A stretch of DNA of 19,885 nucleotides from an uncultured Oscillospiraceae bacterium (GCA_910589145.1 CAJUSD010000047.1:1-19885), one strand, 5' to 3'. Shown: positions 1 through 6,843, numbered from the stretch's first letter. A program made the numbers and translations. Notes: generated by a model from the letters alone, not told the origin.

Positions 1-39
1 GAGGATCCGAAAAACTATACTTTTCCGAGCGTCAGGCTG

Positions 40-648
40 TCATTTTATGACGGCCATTCTTTTTGCTTTGTCAAAAAATGTGCTCTCCGGCAGACGGCAG
101 AATTCCGCCGCCTGCCGGAGAGTAATCTTTTTTGCCTTCCATTGGCAGCAGATTTCTTCAAAGTTTTCTGGAACTGGTGCAGGCGGCCGGCCAAACTTAA
201 TTCCTTTCGCCTTCGCTGCTGCAATCCCTTCTGCCTGGCGCTGCTTAATATTCATTCGCTCGCTCTCCGCTACATAACTTAACAATGCCAGCACAACATC
301 ACTTAAAAAAGTTCCCATCAGGTTTTTCTCCCGTCGAGTATCGAGAATCGGCATATCAATTACTACAATATCTGCCCCCTTTTCTTTTGTGATTACCCTC
401 CATTGTTCATTTAAATCTGCATAATTCCTTCCTAACCGGTCGATAGACTTGACAAACAGCACAGATTGGTTATCCAGCTTCTGCAAAAGCTGCTGGTATT
501 GGGCACGCTCAAAATCTTTCCCGGACTGTTTATCCATAAATATATTTTCTTCCTGTATCCCTGCCTCTTTTAAGGCTATCCTTTGTCTGTCTTCATTCTG
601 TTCTCTGGTAGATACCCTTATGTATCCATATTTTTTGCACTCTTTCAT
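40..648 (-). CDS. Small serine recombinase (resolvase/invertase family)
   Basis: 202 residues, the usual size for Tn3-type resolvases and DNA invertases, which cut and rejoin DNA through a serine-DNA covalent intermediate. The N-terminal catalytic domain shows YIRVSTREQ with Arg11 and nucleophile Ser13, and the conserved DRLGRN at 70-75. A long linking helix (about 118-145) leads to a C-terminal helix-turn-helix near 170-195 (ITLRQAAEFCRLPESTFF). The protein looks complete. The ATG at 648 follows AAGGAGGT at 8-nt spacing. A perfect 17-bp inverted repeat lies 33 bp upstream (681-725) and could be its recombination site or a terminator. No other transposon gene (tnpA, tnpB) is visible nearby, so whether it serves a transposon, an inversion switch or dimer resolution cannot be told. 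Family assignment is secure; the biological role is not. Confidence 0.93.
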   Translation of the reverse strand: MKECKKYGYIRVSTREQNEDRQRIALKEAGIQEENIFMDKQSGKDFERAQYQQLLQKLDNQSVLFVKSIDRLGRNYADLNEQWRVITKEKGADIVVIDMPILDTRREKNLMGTFLSDVVLALLSYVAESERMNIKQRQAEGIAAAKAKGIKFGRPPAPVPENFEEICCQWKAKKITLRQAAEFCRLPESTFFDKAKRMAVIK

Positions 649-680
649 CCCGCTTTTACCTCCTTCTCAATTTTTACATT

Positions 681-725
681 GAAAGGGGAACGCGGCTGAA
701 CAATACAAAGCCGCGTTCCCCTTTC
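681..725. repeat. Perfect 17-bp inverted repeat (hairpin)
   Basis: Arms at 681-697 and 709-725 are perfectly complementary around an 11-nt loop, with a GC-rich core (GGGGAACGCGGCT). It sits between the recombinase start and the uridine phosphorylase 3' region. Neither strand shows a clear T-run after the stem, so a classical intrinsic terminator is not certain. It may still end transcription from the uridine phosphorylase gene, or it may be a site for the adjacent recombinase. Confidence 0.8.
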
Positions 726-917
726 TTAACGAAGCGGATGAAACAGTTTCTGTTTTATTTTCAATTCATTTAGGTCTAATTTGGTAAAATCGGTTGAGAA
801 TTTATCAGTTTTCAGCATCTGTTTGCACTTTTTGGGCAACAGTATCTTTGAAGCCGGAAAGCCGGCTATTATGTTATCCTTAGCTGCAGCAGCTCCTGCA
901 GCTTTACTTTCTGCTAA
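726..917 (-). other. Start-less ORF downstream of uridine phosphorylase
   Basis: On the minus strand 63 sense codons run without a stop from 917 to the TAA at 726-728. The stretch begins directly next to the stop codon of the uridine phosphorylase gene, in another frame. It has no ATG or GTG near its beginning; the first usable starts are an internal TTG and then an ATG (in KQMLKTDK). The predicted peptide is Lys/Ala-rich with a basic C-terminus (IKQKLFHPLR). I do not recognise it. It may be chance, a fragment of a lost gene, or a readthrough product. Confidence 0.25.
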
Positions 918-1705
918 TTATTCTTATCCTCCTCAATTAAAATCCGAAATGCTTCCACAGCGCAATTGATTGCATTTGTAGAATCCTGTGTTGGCACATC
1001 CGGCAATCCGGCCTTTACCCTCCCGTCATTCCAAAGGGCAGTCAAAACCGCTCCGCACCTTGCTTTTCTCACCAGCCCCACAGAAAAGATCGCAGCACAT
1101 TCCATCTCAGTGGCAAGGCAGCCGCATTTCACATATGCAGGAACCCTCTGGTTTAAGTCATAAGCAACCGGCATAGTATCCGGCTCAGTCTCCCCATAAA
1201 AGCTGTCCTTACTCTGAACCACACCAATATGAAAATCTGCCCCGCCCAATTTTTCCGCAGCCATTTTCAAGGCAGCAGCAACTTCAAAACTTGCAACAGC
1301 CGGATACCCTTGAGGTATGTATTCGTAGCTTGTCCCCTCAGCGCGAACAGCTCCCTGGGCAATCACTAAGTCCCCGCCCTTAACCTTCAAATCCATTCCT
1401 CCGCAGGTTCCCACCCGTAAAAAGGTGTGTGCTCCGCATTTTACAAGCTCCTCAACAGCAATTGCAGAGGAAGGCCCGCCAATACCGGTAGAACAAACAC
1501 TGACCTTTTCCCCTGCCAATGTCCCAGTATATAAGTTATATTCCCGATTAAATCCTACATGGACAGGATTTTCAAAAGCTTCGGCAATAATAGGAGAACG
1601 CCCTGGATCGCCTACCAGAAAAACATAGCCCCCTATTTCTTCTGGTAAAGCCTTAATATGAAACTGCCTTTTACTTTGAAAAGTCCCAAATGTAAAACCA
1701 TCCAT
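914..1705 (-). CDS. udp: Uridine phosphorylase / purine-uridine nucleoside phosphorylase family
   Basis: 263 residues, close to the length of bacterial uridine phosphorylases. The cytosolic enzyme splits uridine (or a related nucleoside) with phosphate to the base and ribose 1-phosphate in nucleoside salvage. Family motifs are visible in order: the phosphate-binding GDPGR at 32-36, CSTGIGGPS at 71-79, RVGTCGG at 97-103, KDSFYG at 166-171, and EMECAAIF at 200-207, which in the family contacts the ribose and marks the uridine phosphorylase/PNP superfamily. The ATG at 1705 is preceded by GAAGGAAGG, and a promoter lies at 1758-1786, so it appears to be transcribed alone. Substrate preference between uridine and other nucleosides cannot be fixed from motifs alone; the uridine phosphorylase call is the most likely. 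Confidence 0.88.
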   Translation of the reverse strand: MDGFTFGTFQSKRQFHIKALPEEIGGYVFLVGDPGRSPIIAEAFENPVHVGFNREYNLYTGTLAGEKVSVCSTGIGGPSSAIAVEELVKCGAHTFLRVGTCGGMDLKVKGGDLVIAQGAVRAEGTSYEYIPQGYPAVASFEVAAALKMAAEKLGGADFHIGVVQSKDSFYGETEPDTMPVAYDLNQRVPAYVKCGCLATEMECAAIFSVGLVRKARCGAVLTALWNDGRVKAGLPDVPTQDSTNAINCAVEAFRILIEEDKNN

Positions 1706-1757
1706 TTAAAAACCTTCCTTCTTATTAAAAAATCTGAAAATATTTGCTTTTATATCT

Positions 1758-1786
1758 ATTATAAATATACTATCTCTGAAAAACAA
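1758..1786 (-). promoter_or_regulatory. Promoter of the uridine phosphorylase gene
   Basis: On the minus strand TTGTTT (1781-1786) is followed after exactly 17 bp by a perfect TATAAT (1758-1763) in a very AT-rich region. It points at the udp ATG about 50 bp downstream. It is back to back with the plus-strand promoter of the GntR/ABC operon. Confidence 0.7.
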
Positions 1787-1835
1787 GTTAAATTTTATTA
1801 AAAATGCTGTATACAAAGAAATTTTTAAAAACCTC

Positions 1836-1864
1836 TTGACAATAGATTAGGATGTATGTATTAT
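1836..1864 (+). promoter_or_regulatory. Strong promoter of the GntR/ABC operon
   Basis: A consensus TTGACA at 1836-1841 is followed after 17 bp by TATTAT at 1859-1864. The first gene starts at 1938. The -10 box lies inside the left arm of a perfect inverted repeat (1857-1900), which fits repression by promoter occlusion. Confidence 0.8.
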
Positions 1865-1900
1865 TGTATTAAGCTCTTAGTACACCAGTACAATAATACA
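1857..1900. promoter_or_regulatory. Probable operator of the YtrA-type repressor
   Basis: TGTATTATTGTA at 1857-1868 and its exact complement TACAATAATACA at 1889-1900 form perfect 12-bp arms separated by 20 bp. The left arm overlaps the -10 box and the right arm lies in the early transcribed region. Dimeric GntR proteins bind inverted repeats, and YtrA-like regulators commonly repress their own operon, so the first gene product is the obvious ligand. The arms are seen in the sequence; the binding is inferred. Confidence 0.7.
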
Positions 1901-1937
1901 ACCATACAAAAAATAATAGGAGGTACGATAGAAGGAT

Positions 1938-2381
1938 ATGGGAACGGAATGGAAACTTACAAACGACCGCCCCATCTATTTACAGCTAACGGAACAGATT
2001 GTACAGCGAATTGTGTCGGGGCGGTATCCGCCGGCATCCAAGCTGCCGTCAGTCCGCGATCTGGCAGTAGAAGCAGGAGTCAATCCCAATACAATGCAGC
2101 GTGCTTTCGCAGAGTTGGAACGCGAGGGCCTGGTGACAACAAACCGTACCGCAGGACGAATTGTAACGGAGGATGTAACGATGATTGAGTCAATCCGCGG
2201 GCAGCTTGCCGCGCAAAAGATTAAAGAATTTTTAGATGGTATGGAACTGTTAGGCTTTACAGGATCCCAAGCTGCAAATCTGCTGGCACAATATGCTGCG
2301 CTTCCCTCAGCTTCTTTGGAGGGCCTTCCCTTATTAGAAAACAATGTAAATTTTTTTGAAAAGGAGGAAGATGCATTATGA
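1938..2381 (+). CDS. GntR family transcriptional regulator, YtrA-like
   Basis: 147 residues. The N-terminal two thirds is a GntR winged helix-turn-helix (about 12-77): PIYLQLTEQIVQRIVSG, the recognition region LPSVRDLAVEAGVNPNTMQRA, and the wing LEREGLVTTNRTAGRIV. The C-terminal part is only about 65 residues and lacks the large effector domains of FadR or HutC types, which defines the YtrA subfamily. Such regulators usually sit first in an ABC transporter operon and repress it until cell-envelope or antibiotic stress occurs. Here the gene overlaps the next start by 4 bp (ATGA), so translation is coupled. AGGAGG lies at 1918-1923, with a second weaker purine run (GAAGG) closer to the ATG. The likely operator is at 1857-1900. 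The inducer is unknown. Confidence 0.9.
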   Translation: MGTEWKLTNDRPIYLQLTEQIVQRIVSGRYPPASKLPSVRDLAVEAGVNPNTMQRAFAELEREGLVTTNRTAGRIVTEDVTMIESIRGQLAAQKIKEFLDGMELLGFTGSQAANLLAQYAALPSASLEGLPLLENNVNFFEKEEDAL

Positions 2382-3079
2382 ATGAAAAACTGCTGGTATG
2401 CAATAGTTTGACTAAGCTGTTTGGTACAAAACAGGCGTTAACGGGGATTGACCTGACCCTGGGGAGCGGGAAAATCATTGGTCTGCTGGGCCCTAACGGT
2501 TCTGGGAAAACAACTCTTTTAAAGTTAATCAATGGCTTATTGCAGCCCTCAGGAGGAAACGTCCTCATAGATGGCCATGCTCCTGGAGTTTATACCCATG
2601 GAATAGTATCCTATCTGCCTGACCGGATGTTTTTAAATGATTGGATGAAGGTAATGGATTTAATCCGATTTTTCGACGACTTTTACAGTGATTTCGATTT
2701 TCCAAAGGCAATGGAAATGCTCCAGTCTCTTGGGCTGTCCTCTACAGATCGGCTGAAAACCCTTTCAAAAGGTACAAAGGAAAAGGTTCAGTTGATTGTC
2801 ACTATGGCGCGTAAAGCAAAACTATATCTTCTGGATGAACCCATCGGAGGGGTAGACCCAGCTGCCCGCGATTATATTTTAAATACGATCCTGACTAATT
2901 ACTCTGAAAATTCCACAGTTGTAATTTCCACACACCTTATTTCGGATATTGAACGGGTTCTGGATGAAGTGATTTTTCTAAAAAATGGTGAGCTGATGCT
3001 TCACGACAGTGTTGATAATATCCGCGAACAGGAAGGAAAATCTGTCGATCAGCTATTCCGGGAGGTATTTGCGTGTTAA
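2378..3079 (+). CDS. ABC transporter ATP-binding protein (YtrB-like)
   Basis: 233 residues, a single nucleotide-binding domain that powers the membrane protein encoded next. Walker A GPNGSGKT is at 38-45, the signature LSKGTKEK at 129-136, Walker B LYLLDEP at 149-155 and the H-loop His in ISTH at 186. The Q-loop region reads SYLPDRMF, without the usual Gln, as I recall for YtrB/CcmA-type exporter ATPases. The signature is the divergent LSKG form rather than LSGGQ. It starts with ATG inside the ATGA overlap with the regulator and overlaps the downstream permease start, so the three genes are tightly coupled. The likely function is export or sensing of a peptide-like or envelope-active compound; the substrate is unknown. 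Confidence 0.92.
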   Translation: MNEKLLVCNSLTKLFGTKQALTGIDLTLGSGKIIGLLGPNGSGKTTLLKLINGLLQPSGGNVLIDGHAPGVYTHGIVSYLPDRMFLNDWMKVMDLIRFFDDFYSDFDFPKAMEMLQSLGLSSTDRLKTLSKGTKEKVQLIVTMARKAKLYLLDEPIGGVDPAARDYILNTILTNYSENSTVVISTHLISDIERVLDEVIFLKNGELMLHDSVDNIREQEGKSVDQLFREVFAC

Positions 3080-3885
3080 AAAAGTTATTGAAATATGAGT
3101 TTAAGTCTGTATTTTATTTGCTTTTGCCTTTATATTTTGCCGTATTAATGGTTTCGGCAGTATGCCGCTTGTTTATTAATATAGATTTCCTTCAGGAAGT
3201 CTTTAACGGCCTTCCATTTTTCTTTATTTGTGCCGTTTATTTCGGGCTTTTCGTTGGAATGTTTGCAGTTACTCTTTTGATGATTGTACAACGGTTTTAC
3301 AAGGGGCTGCTTTCTGAAGAAGGATATTTGATGTTTACCCTTCCCGTTAAACCCTGGCAGCTAATTATTTCCAAGGGAATTGTCTCTACTGTTATTGTAT
3401 TGATCAGCGGTATCATTATGATAATGTCCATCTTTATCCTAACCCTGAATTTAGGGGATATCTGGTCGATATTTTTCAATCACGAAGTGATACGTTTTGA
3501 CCGTTTGTTTGAAAAGTTCCGCACCTGGCCGCTGTTCGTTCTGGAATTTATCCTTTTGATGTTTATTTATCTATGGAAACATATCGCCCATACCTATTCC
3601 GCTATGGCCATTGGACAATTATCCAATAAGCACCGTGCTGTTCTATCTATTATTGCCTATAGTGTGGAATGGTTTGCAATTAGCCTATTCTGGATTTCTG
3701 TAATAGAATTTTCTAATAAATTCCATTTTCGCCTTCCTTCCAGTTGGGATTACTGGATGAATGAACATGGGGAATTCTCACTACACTTCGGTATGTGGAT
3801 TCTGCTGATTTGGCAGGGACTTGAATTAGCCTTCTACTATATATCAACACACTATATCCTTTCAAAAAAATTGAATCTGGAATAA
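3073..3885 (+). CDS. ABC transporter permease, about six membrane segments
   Basis: 270 residues and very hydrophobic. Long apolar stretches appear near 12-35, 50-75, 100-128, 150-175, 190-212 and 238-262, giving roughly six transmembrane helices and no large soluble domain. It starts at GTG 3073, inside the end of the ATPase gene, with GGAGG at 3061-3065; the overlap implies translational coupling and a joint complex. It is the membrane half of the putative exporter. It resembles the ABC-2 type membrane proteins found beside YtrB-like ATPases in Clostridia, but I cannot name a precise family, and no substrate motif is visible. Confidence 0.85.
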   Translation: MLKKLLKYEFKSVFYLLLPLYFAVLMVSAVCRLFINIDFLQEVFNGLPFFFICAVYFGLFVGMFAVTLLMIVQRFYKGLLSEEGYLMFTLPVKPWQLIISKGIVSTVIVLISGIIMIMSIFILTLNLGDIWSIFFNHEVIRFDRLFEKFRTWPLFVLEFILLMFIYLWKHIAHTYSAMAIGQLSNKHRAVLSIIAYSVEWFAISLFWISVIEFSNKFHFRLPSSWDYWMNEHGEFSLHFGMWILLIWQGLELAFYYISTHYILSKKLNLE

Positions 3886-3906
3886 TTGAAAAGGGATGAC
3901 AGGGAA

Positions 3907-4014
3907 ATGATGGTTTTGATGTATGTTATGACGATAGCTGGGATGGCGGTTGGCTTTTTTATGGGAATTATCTATTCCGAGCACAAGGCGAAAAAAGAGG
4001 CTGTCAGGAGGTAA
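3907..4014 (+). CDS. 35-residue membrane miniprotein
   Basis: This short ORF lies between the permease and lipoprotein genes. It encodes one hydrophobic helix (about residues 3-23, including MTIAGMAVGFFMG) followed by a strongly basic tail (EHKAKKEAVRR), an N-out/C-in single-pass pattern. AAGGG at 3891-3895 could serve as a ribosome binding site. Its last codons (AGG AGG TAA) form the ribosome binding site of the lipoprotein gene, so keeping this frame open is tied to the next gene. All five ORFs run in one direction with short gaps. A role as a small subunit or modulator of the ABC complex is inference; I recognise no family. Confidence 0.6.
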   Translation: MMVLMYVMTIAGMAVGFFMGIIYSEHKAKKEAVRR

Positions 4015-4021
4015 CGGATTT

Positions 4022-4498
4022 ATGAGTAAATTGAAACGGTATATTGAAGCTGTTATTCTGCTTCTCTGCCTTTTTCTTGCAGGATGCAGCCCGGATAACC
4101 CCTCAGGCAAGTTATGCCGAATTGAGTTTTTATCCGCCGGTACAGAAGAAGTCCTGAAAACTTTAGATAAACAAACCCAGGAACAGGTATTTTCTCTTTT
4201 GCAGGTAGATGAGTGGGAAGAGACAGATAAACCTGAAGGTGAATTAACACCGGAATATAAGATATTGGTTTACCAGGAGAAGACGCCTGCCCTTCTTTCC
4301 TTTTTACCGTTTTTCAGCAGCGGTTCCGACTATATACAGATTTTAGAATTTACCATGTATAAAGATTCTCAGTATGTTCTTGAACATATAGATACCGATG
4401 AGATTATCAGCAACAGTTTCATCCCCAATATCTCTGTTTCTTCCTATTATGCCGTGTCCGGGGAAATTTTAAAGGATATCTATGGCGAGATAAGTTAA
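4022..4498 (+). CDS. Lipoprotein of the ABC operon
   Basis: 158 residues from the ATG at 4022, chosen because AGGAGGT lies 9 nt upstream and a type II signal peptide follows directly; a longer in-frame start at 3950 would bury it. The signal has MSKLKRY, a hydrophobic core and the lipobox LAGC with Cys22 as the acylated residue, so the mature protein is anchored outside the cell membrane. The mature part is acidic, starts with a Ser/Pro/Asp linker, and has no catalytic motif I recognise. As the last gene of the operon it is probably an accessory or sensor component of the transporter. The terminator at 4705-4734 lies about 200 bp further on. Confidence 0.82.
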   Translation: MSKLKRYIEAVILLLCLFLAGCSPDNPSGKLCRIEFLSAGTEEVLKTLDKQTQEQVFSLLQVDEWEETDKPEGELTPEYKILVYQEKTPALLSFLPFFSSGSDYIQILEFTMYKDSQYVLEHIDTDEIISNSFIPNISVSSYYAVSGEILKDIYGEIS

Positions 4499-4582
4499 TA
4501 AACCGAAAGATAGCTAATGGCTATTTGAAAATGATACACATTTTCGGGGAAAGGAGGGTGGAACCATTTCCTGCTAAAAGGT

Positions 4583-4671
4583 TAAGAGCCTGTATTCATA
4601 GCTGGGGAATGCAGTATGACGAGAAAAAGACTGGACAGACAGCGTTCAACGGTTGTGAATACAGGTTCTAA
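4583..4671. mobile_element. MITE-like element 1 (83-bp core 4586-4668)
   Basis: The imperfect terminal inverted repeats 4583-4600 and 4654-4671 match at 15 of 18 positions; their outer ends are GAGCCTGT and ACAGGTTC. TAA flanks the core on both sides (4583-4585 and 4669-4671), which looks like a 3-bp target duplication. There is no room for a transposase. The element at 11649-11808 has the same end sequences and flanking TAA, so both were probably moved by one transposase encoded elsewhere. Some IS5-type elements make 3-bp duplications of the TNA type, but the parent element is not identified. Confidence 0.6.
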
Positions 4672-4704
4672 GTCCGACCAACAAAACCCTACAGCGTGGA
4701 AATG

Positions 4705-4734
4705 AAAAAGGCCAGGTAAAACCTGACCTTTTTC
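4705..4734 (+). terminator. Intrinsic terminator after the GntR/ABC operon
   Basis: AAAAAGGCCAGGT (4705-4717) pairs with the complementary stretch 4721-4733 with one internal mismatch around a very short A-rich loop, and a T-run follows. It ends the plus-strand operon after the inserted MITE-like element. Confidence 0.75.
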
Positions 4735-4742
4735 CGTTAATT

Positions 4743-5002
4743 TTATATTAAGGGAAACTCTGCTGCTATTGCCTGGTAGATGGTTCCATCAAAGCTTACA
4801 TTATATTTAACGTGGATTCGACGAAAAGCCGCCTTTAAATCTATGGCTTTCGGCATAGGGGACGCCATCTCAGCAGCCGTTGGCTATTCGCTGGCTGCAA
4901 GAGAAAACCTTGAGGAAAGAATCCCGCCATATATGCTCCCAAGGAGGCAGGGTCAAACTTGCTGCCTGCCGCTCCCACTAAAGAAAATGTCGGGATTCCC
5001 AT
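4743..5002 (-). pseudogene. Probable decayed gene, family unknown
   Basis: On the minus strand two protein-like stretches sit in different frames. The first runs from ATG 5002 to a TAG at 4841 and begins MGIPTFSLVGAAGSKFDPAS. The second, 4868 to the TAA at 4743, is a 41-codon ORF starting MASPMPKAIDLKAAF and ending IYQAIAAEFPLI. A frameshift plus a TAG would be needed to join them, and neither has a good ribosome binding site. Amino-acid composition looks more protein-like than the opposite-strand ORF over the same bases. I recognise no family, and chance is not excluded. Confidence 0.35.
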
Positions 5003-5056
5003 AAGACTTTAGGTATTTGTCTATTAGATAAAGTTTATGTTTTCTTTTAGCAGGCT

Positions 5057-5111
5057 GGGGTATTTCGCGCCTGCGGGCGCGACCAGGGAACTTTTTAGGA
5101 AAGTTTCCTGG
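5057..5111. repeat. Dispersed structured repeat, copy A
   Basis: The 41 bp at 5057-5097 match the reverse complement of 14934-14974 at 35 positions. The unit holds a GC-rich stem (CGCGC-CTGC-GGGCGCG). A second stem follows at 5083-5094 with 5100-5111 (CCAGGGAACTTT/AAAGTTTCCTGG). It lies between convergent transcription units, as repetitive extragenic palindromes often do. Function unknown; it could act as a terminator or be a small mobile repeat. Confidence 0.7.
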
Positions 5112-5193
5112 ACCTTCAAACCTTTTTCATCCGCCCTAGCTTGTACTCATCTTAGGCTGTTCCCGCAAAGCAGCTTTATTGAATCTATGTGAT

Positions 5194-6402
5194 TTAACAG
5201 GAAAAATCAATCCAACCAGGATTCCAAACCACAGCCGTTTTCAGGGGTGCGCCTTTGGCATAAATTTTATTTTCATAGGCAGCAATGGGATCAGCAATAA
5301 ACTCATCCTTATCAATCAACTGAACAATTTCATCATAACGGCTTTGGGAAAGAAGCCTGATAGCGGTTTCCATATGTTCCTGTCGAAAGTTAATGGAACC
5401 GAAAATCAAATGGTTTTCAAAGCCAAATGGCATAGTATCAAAAGAAACTTGCGGCCCAAGGGAAAAACTGTTATAAACGCCGTTACAACCCAGAACGCGA
5501 TGCTCAAAGGCAACACGATGTTCCAGCGCACTGCCGCTGACACCAATAAATACAGTTGCCCTGCCACCTAACCTTTCACAAATTCCCTCTGCAAGCTTCT
5601 TTTCATCATCAAAACTATTTTGCAGATAATCTCCGGCGCACTGCTCCACGGCAAAACGTACCTTAGGTGAATCCGGGGAGCTTCTGCCTACAAACAAGAT
5701 GTTGGCTTCAGGGAAATTTTGGCGGATGAGGTCTCCCATAAACATACCGGTAGTACCCAGACCGAAAATAACTGTCCGCTGGTAAAGATTTTTTGCGGCA
5801 GACTTGCGGGCCTGCTCCTCATTGCAGCCAAGCCGGGCCATTTCCACCCGGAAATTGTGGGCACTGCCAAGGTCGGTTGTCCGTTCAAGCTGAAATACCA
5901 TACAAGCATACGGGTCTGGAAAAACCATCTTTTTTGCAAAGGAAAGGGGCAGTTTTCCATTCTTTACAAATTCGTCTGGAATTTTCAGAAGCATATCGGG
6001 GTGGAAATACCCTTCATCACAAAACAGACCATCAGCCTGATCACATCCATATTCAAAATAAGTTTCATCCTCTGTGTAACGGGTAGGGTCGTAACTGTCT
6101 CCTCCGCGAATTAAAACGATTGCAAAACGATTTTGCGAGGGAACCCAAACAATTCCCTCATGGCCATTAATCAACCGATTTTTTCCCTGGGGAAATTTAG
6201 GGGTAATTTTTCCTTCCCTGCCCATATTCATTAAGGTATGATCTGTACCACAGAACCCCACCATAACCGGTTGAGCAAGTATTCCCTCTTTTAAAGGCTC
6301 CCCCCGCAGCCTTCTGCGGGGAAGGTTGTCAATTTCTACATCGCCGTAAACCAGGGGATGGGATGAATCATTTTGAAAATAAGTACCCTTTACAACTTTC
6401 AT
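5194..6402 (-). CDS. Zinc-type MDR dehydrogenase, glucose 1-dehydrogenase-like
   Basis: 402 residues, medium-chain dehydrogenase/reductase fold. The catalytic domain shows GFCGTDH at 49-55 (zinc-site Cys51) and NGHEG at 79-83 (His81, Glu82), as in zinc MDR enzymes. The Rossmann domain shows VIFGLGTTGMF near 211-221, a GxGxxG-type NAD(P) site. The overall pattern and length recall the archaeal-type glucose dehydrogenases, which oxidise the C1 of aldoses, but substrate and cofactor cannot be read from the sequence. The ATG at 6402 follows AAAGGAG, 24 bp after the mrnC stop, so it is probably the third gene of an obg-mrnC operon. There is no obvious functional link to those partners. Confidence 0.75.
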   Translation of the reverse strand: MKVVKGTYFQNDSSHPLVYGDVEIDNLPRRRLRGEPLKEGILAQPVMVGFCGTDHTLMNMGREGKITPKFPQGKNRLINGHEGIVWVPSQNRFAIVLIRGGDSYDPTRYTEDETYFEYGCDQADGLFCDEGYFHPDMLLKIPDEFVKNGKLPLSFAKKMVFPDPYACMVFQLERTTDLGSAHNFRVEMARLGCNEEQARKSAAKNLYQRTVIFGLGTTGMFMGDLIRQNFPEANILFVGRSSPDSPKVRFAVEQCAGDYLQNSFDDEKKLAEGICERLGGRATVFIGVSGSALEHRVAFEHRVLGCNGVYNSFSLGPQVSFDTMPFGFENHLIFGSINFRQEHMETAIRLLSQSRYDEIVQLIDKDEFIADPIAAYENKIYAKGAPLKTAVVWNPGWIDFSC

Positions 6403-6426
6403 TCTTTGCTGTCTCCTTTTTGTCGT

Positions 6427-6831
6427 TCATGCTTCCTGTAAAATCCTGTGAAACAATTCTTCCAAACGCTCCTGTCGTCCTGCCAGGAATAAATAGCCGA
6501 ATAAAGCCTCTACTCCTGTTGCTCTGCGGTATTCCATTAGGTCGGCGTTTTTAGGGCACTTGACAGAGCTGTTGTTGCGTCCCCGGCGCAGCACTGCGGC
6601 TTCGGTTTCATCCAGGAGGCCAGAATCAGATAAAAAGCAGTATGCTTTCGCTTGGGCGGAACATCTCACCAGTTCCACAGCTTTTTCATGCAGGACATGG
6701 GCAGGCATGCTGCCGTTTTGACAGATCAGCTCTCGCCGTACAAACAATTCATATACTGCATCCCCCATAAAAGCCAGAGTAAGAGGACTTAAAATCTCTG
6801 GACGCTGGAGAGACTGAATTTCATCGGTCAT
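6427..6831 (-). CDS. mrnC: Mini-ribonuclease 3 (MrnC)
   Basis: 134 residues, matching Mini-III of Firmicutes, a double-strand-specific endoribonuclease that matures 23S rRNA ends. It is a RNase III catalytic domain without the dsRNA-binding domain. The signature LAFMGDAVYELFVR is present with catalytic Asp24, followed by the conserved VLRRGRNNSS and the C-terminal YRRATGVEALFGYLFLAG containing the second catalytic acid. Its ATG lies 13 nt after the obg stop, and the AAGGAGG ribosome binding site overlaps that stop, so the two are cotranscribed and probably coupled. Ribosome-linked roles of both products fit together. Confidence 0.95.
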   Translation of the reverse strand: MTDEIQSLQRPEILSPLTLAFMGDAVYELFVRRELICQNGSMPAHVLHEKAVELVRCSAQAKAYCFLSDSGLLDETEAAVLRRGRNNSSVKCPKNADLMEYRRATGVEALFGYLFLAGRQERLEELFHRILQEA

Positions 6832-6843
6832 AGTGCCGCCTCC

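Noticed and set aside
5719..6114. 131-codon plus-strand frame
   Set aside because: Antisense to the MDR dehydrogenase, with no initiation signal or recognisable motif.
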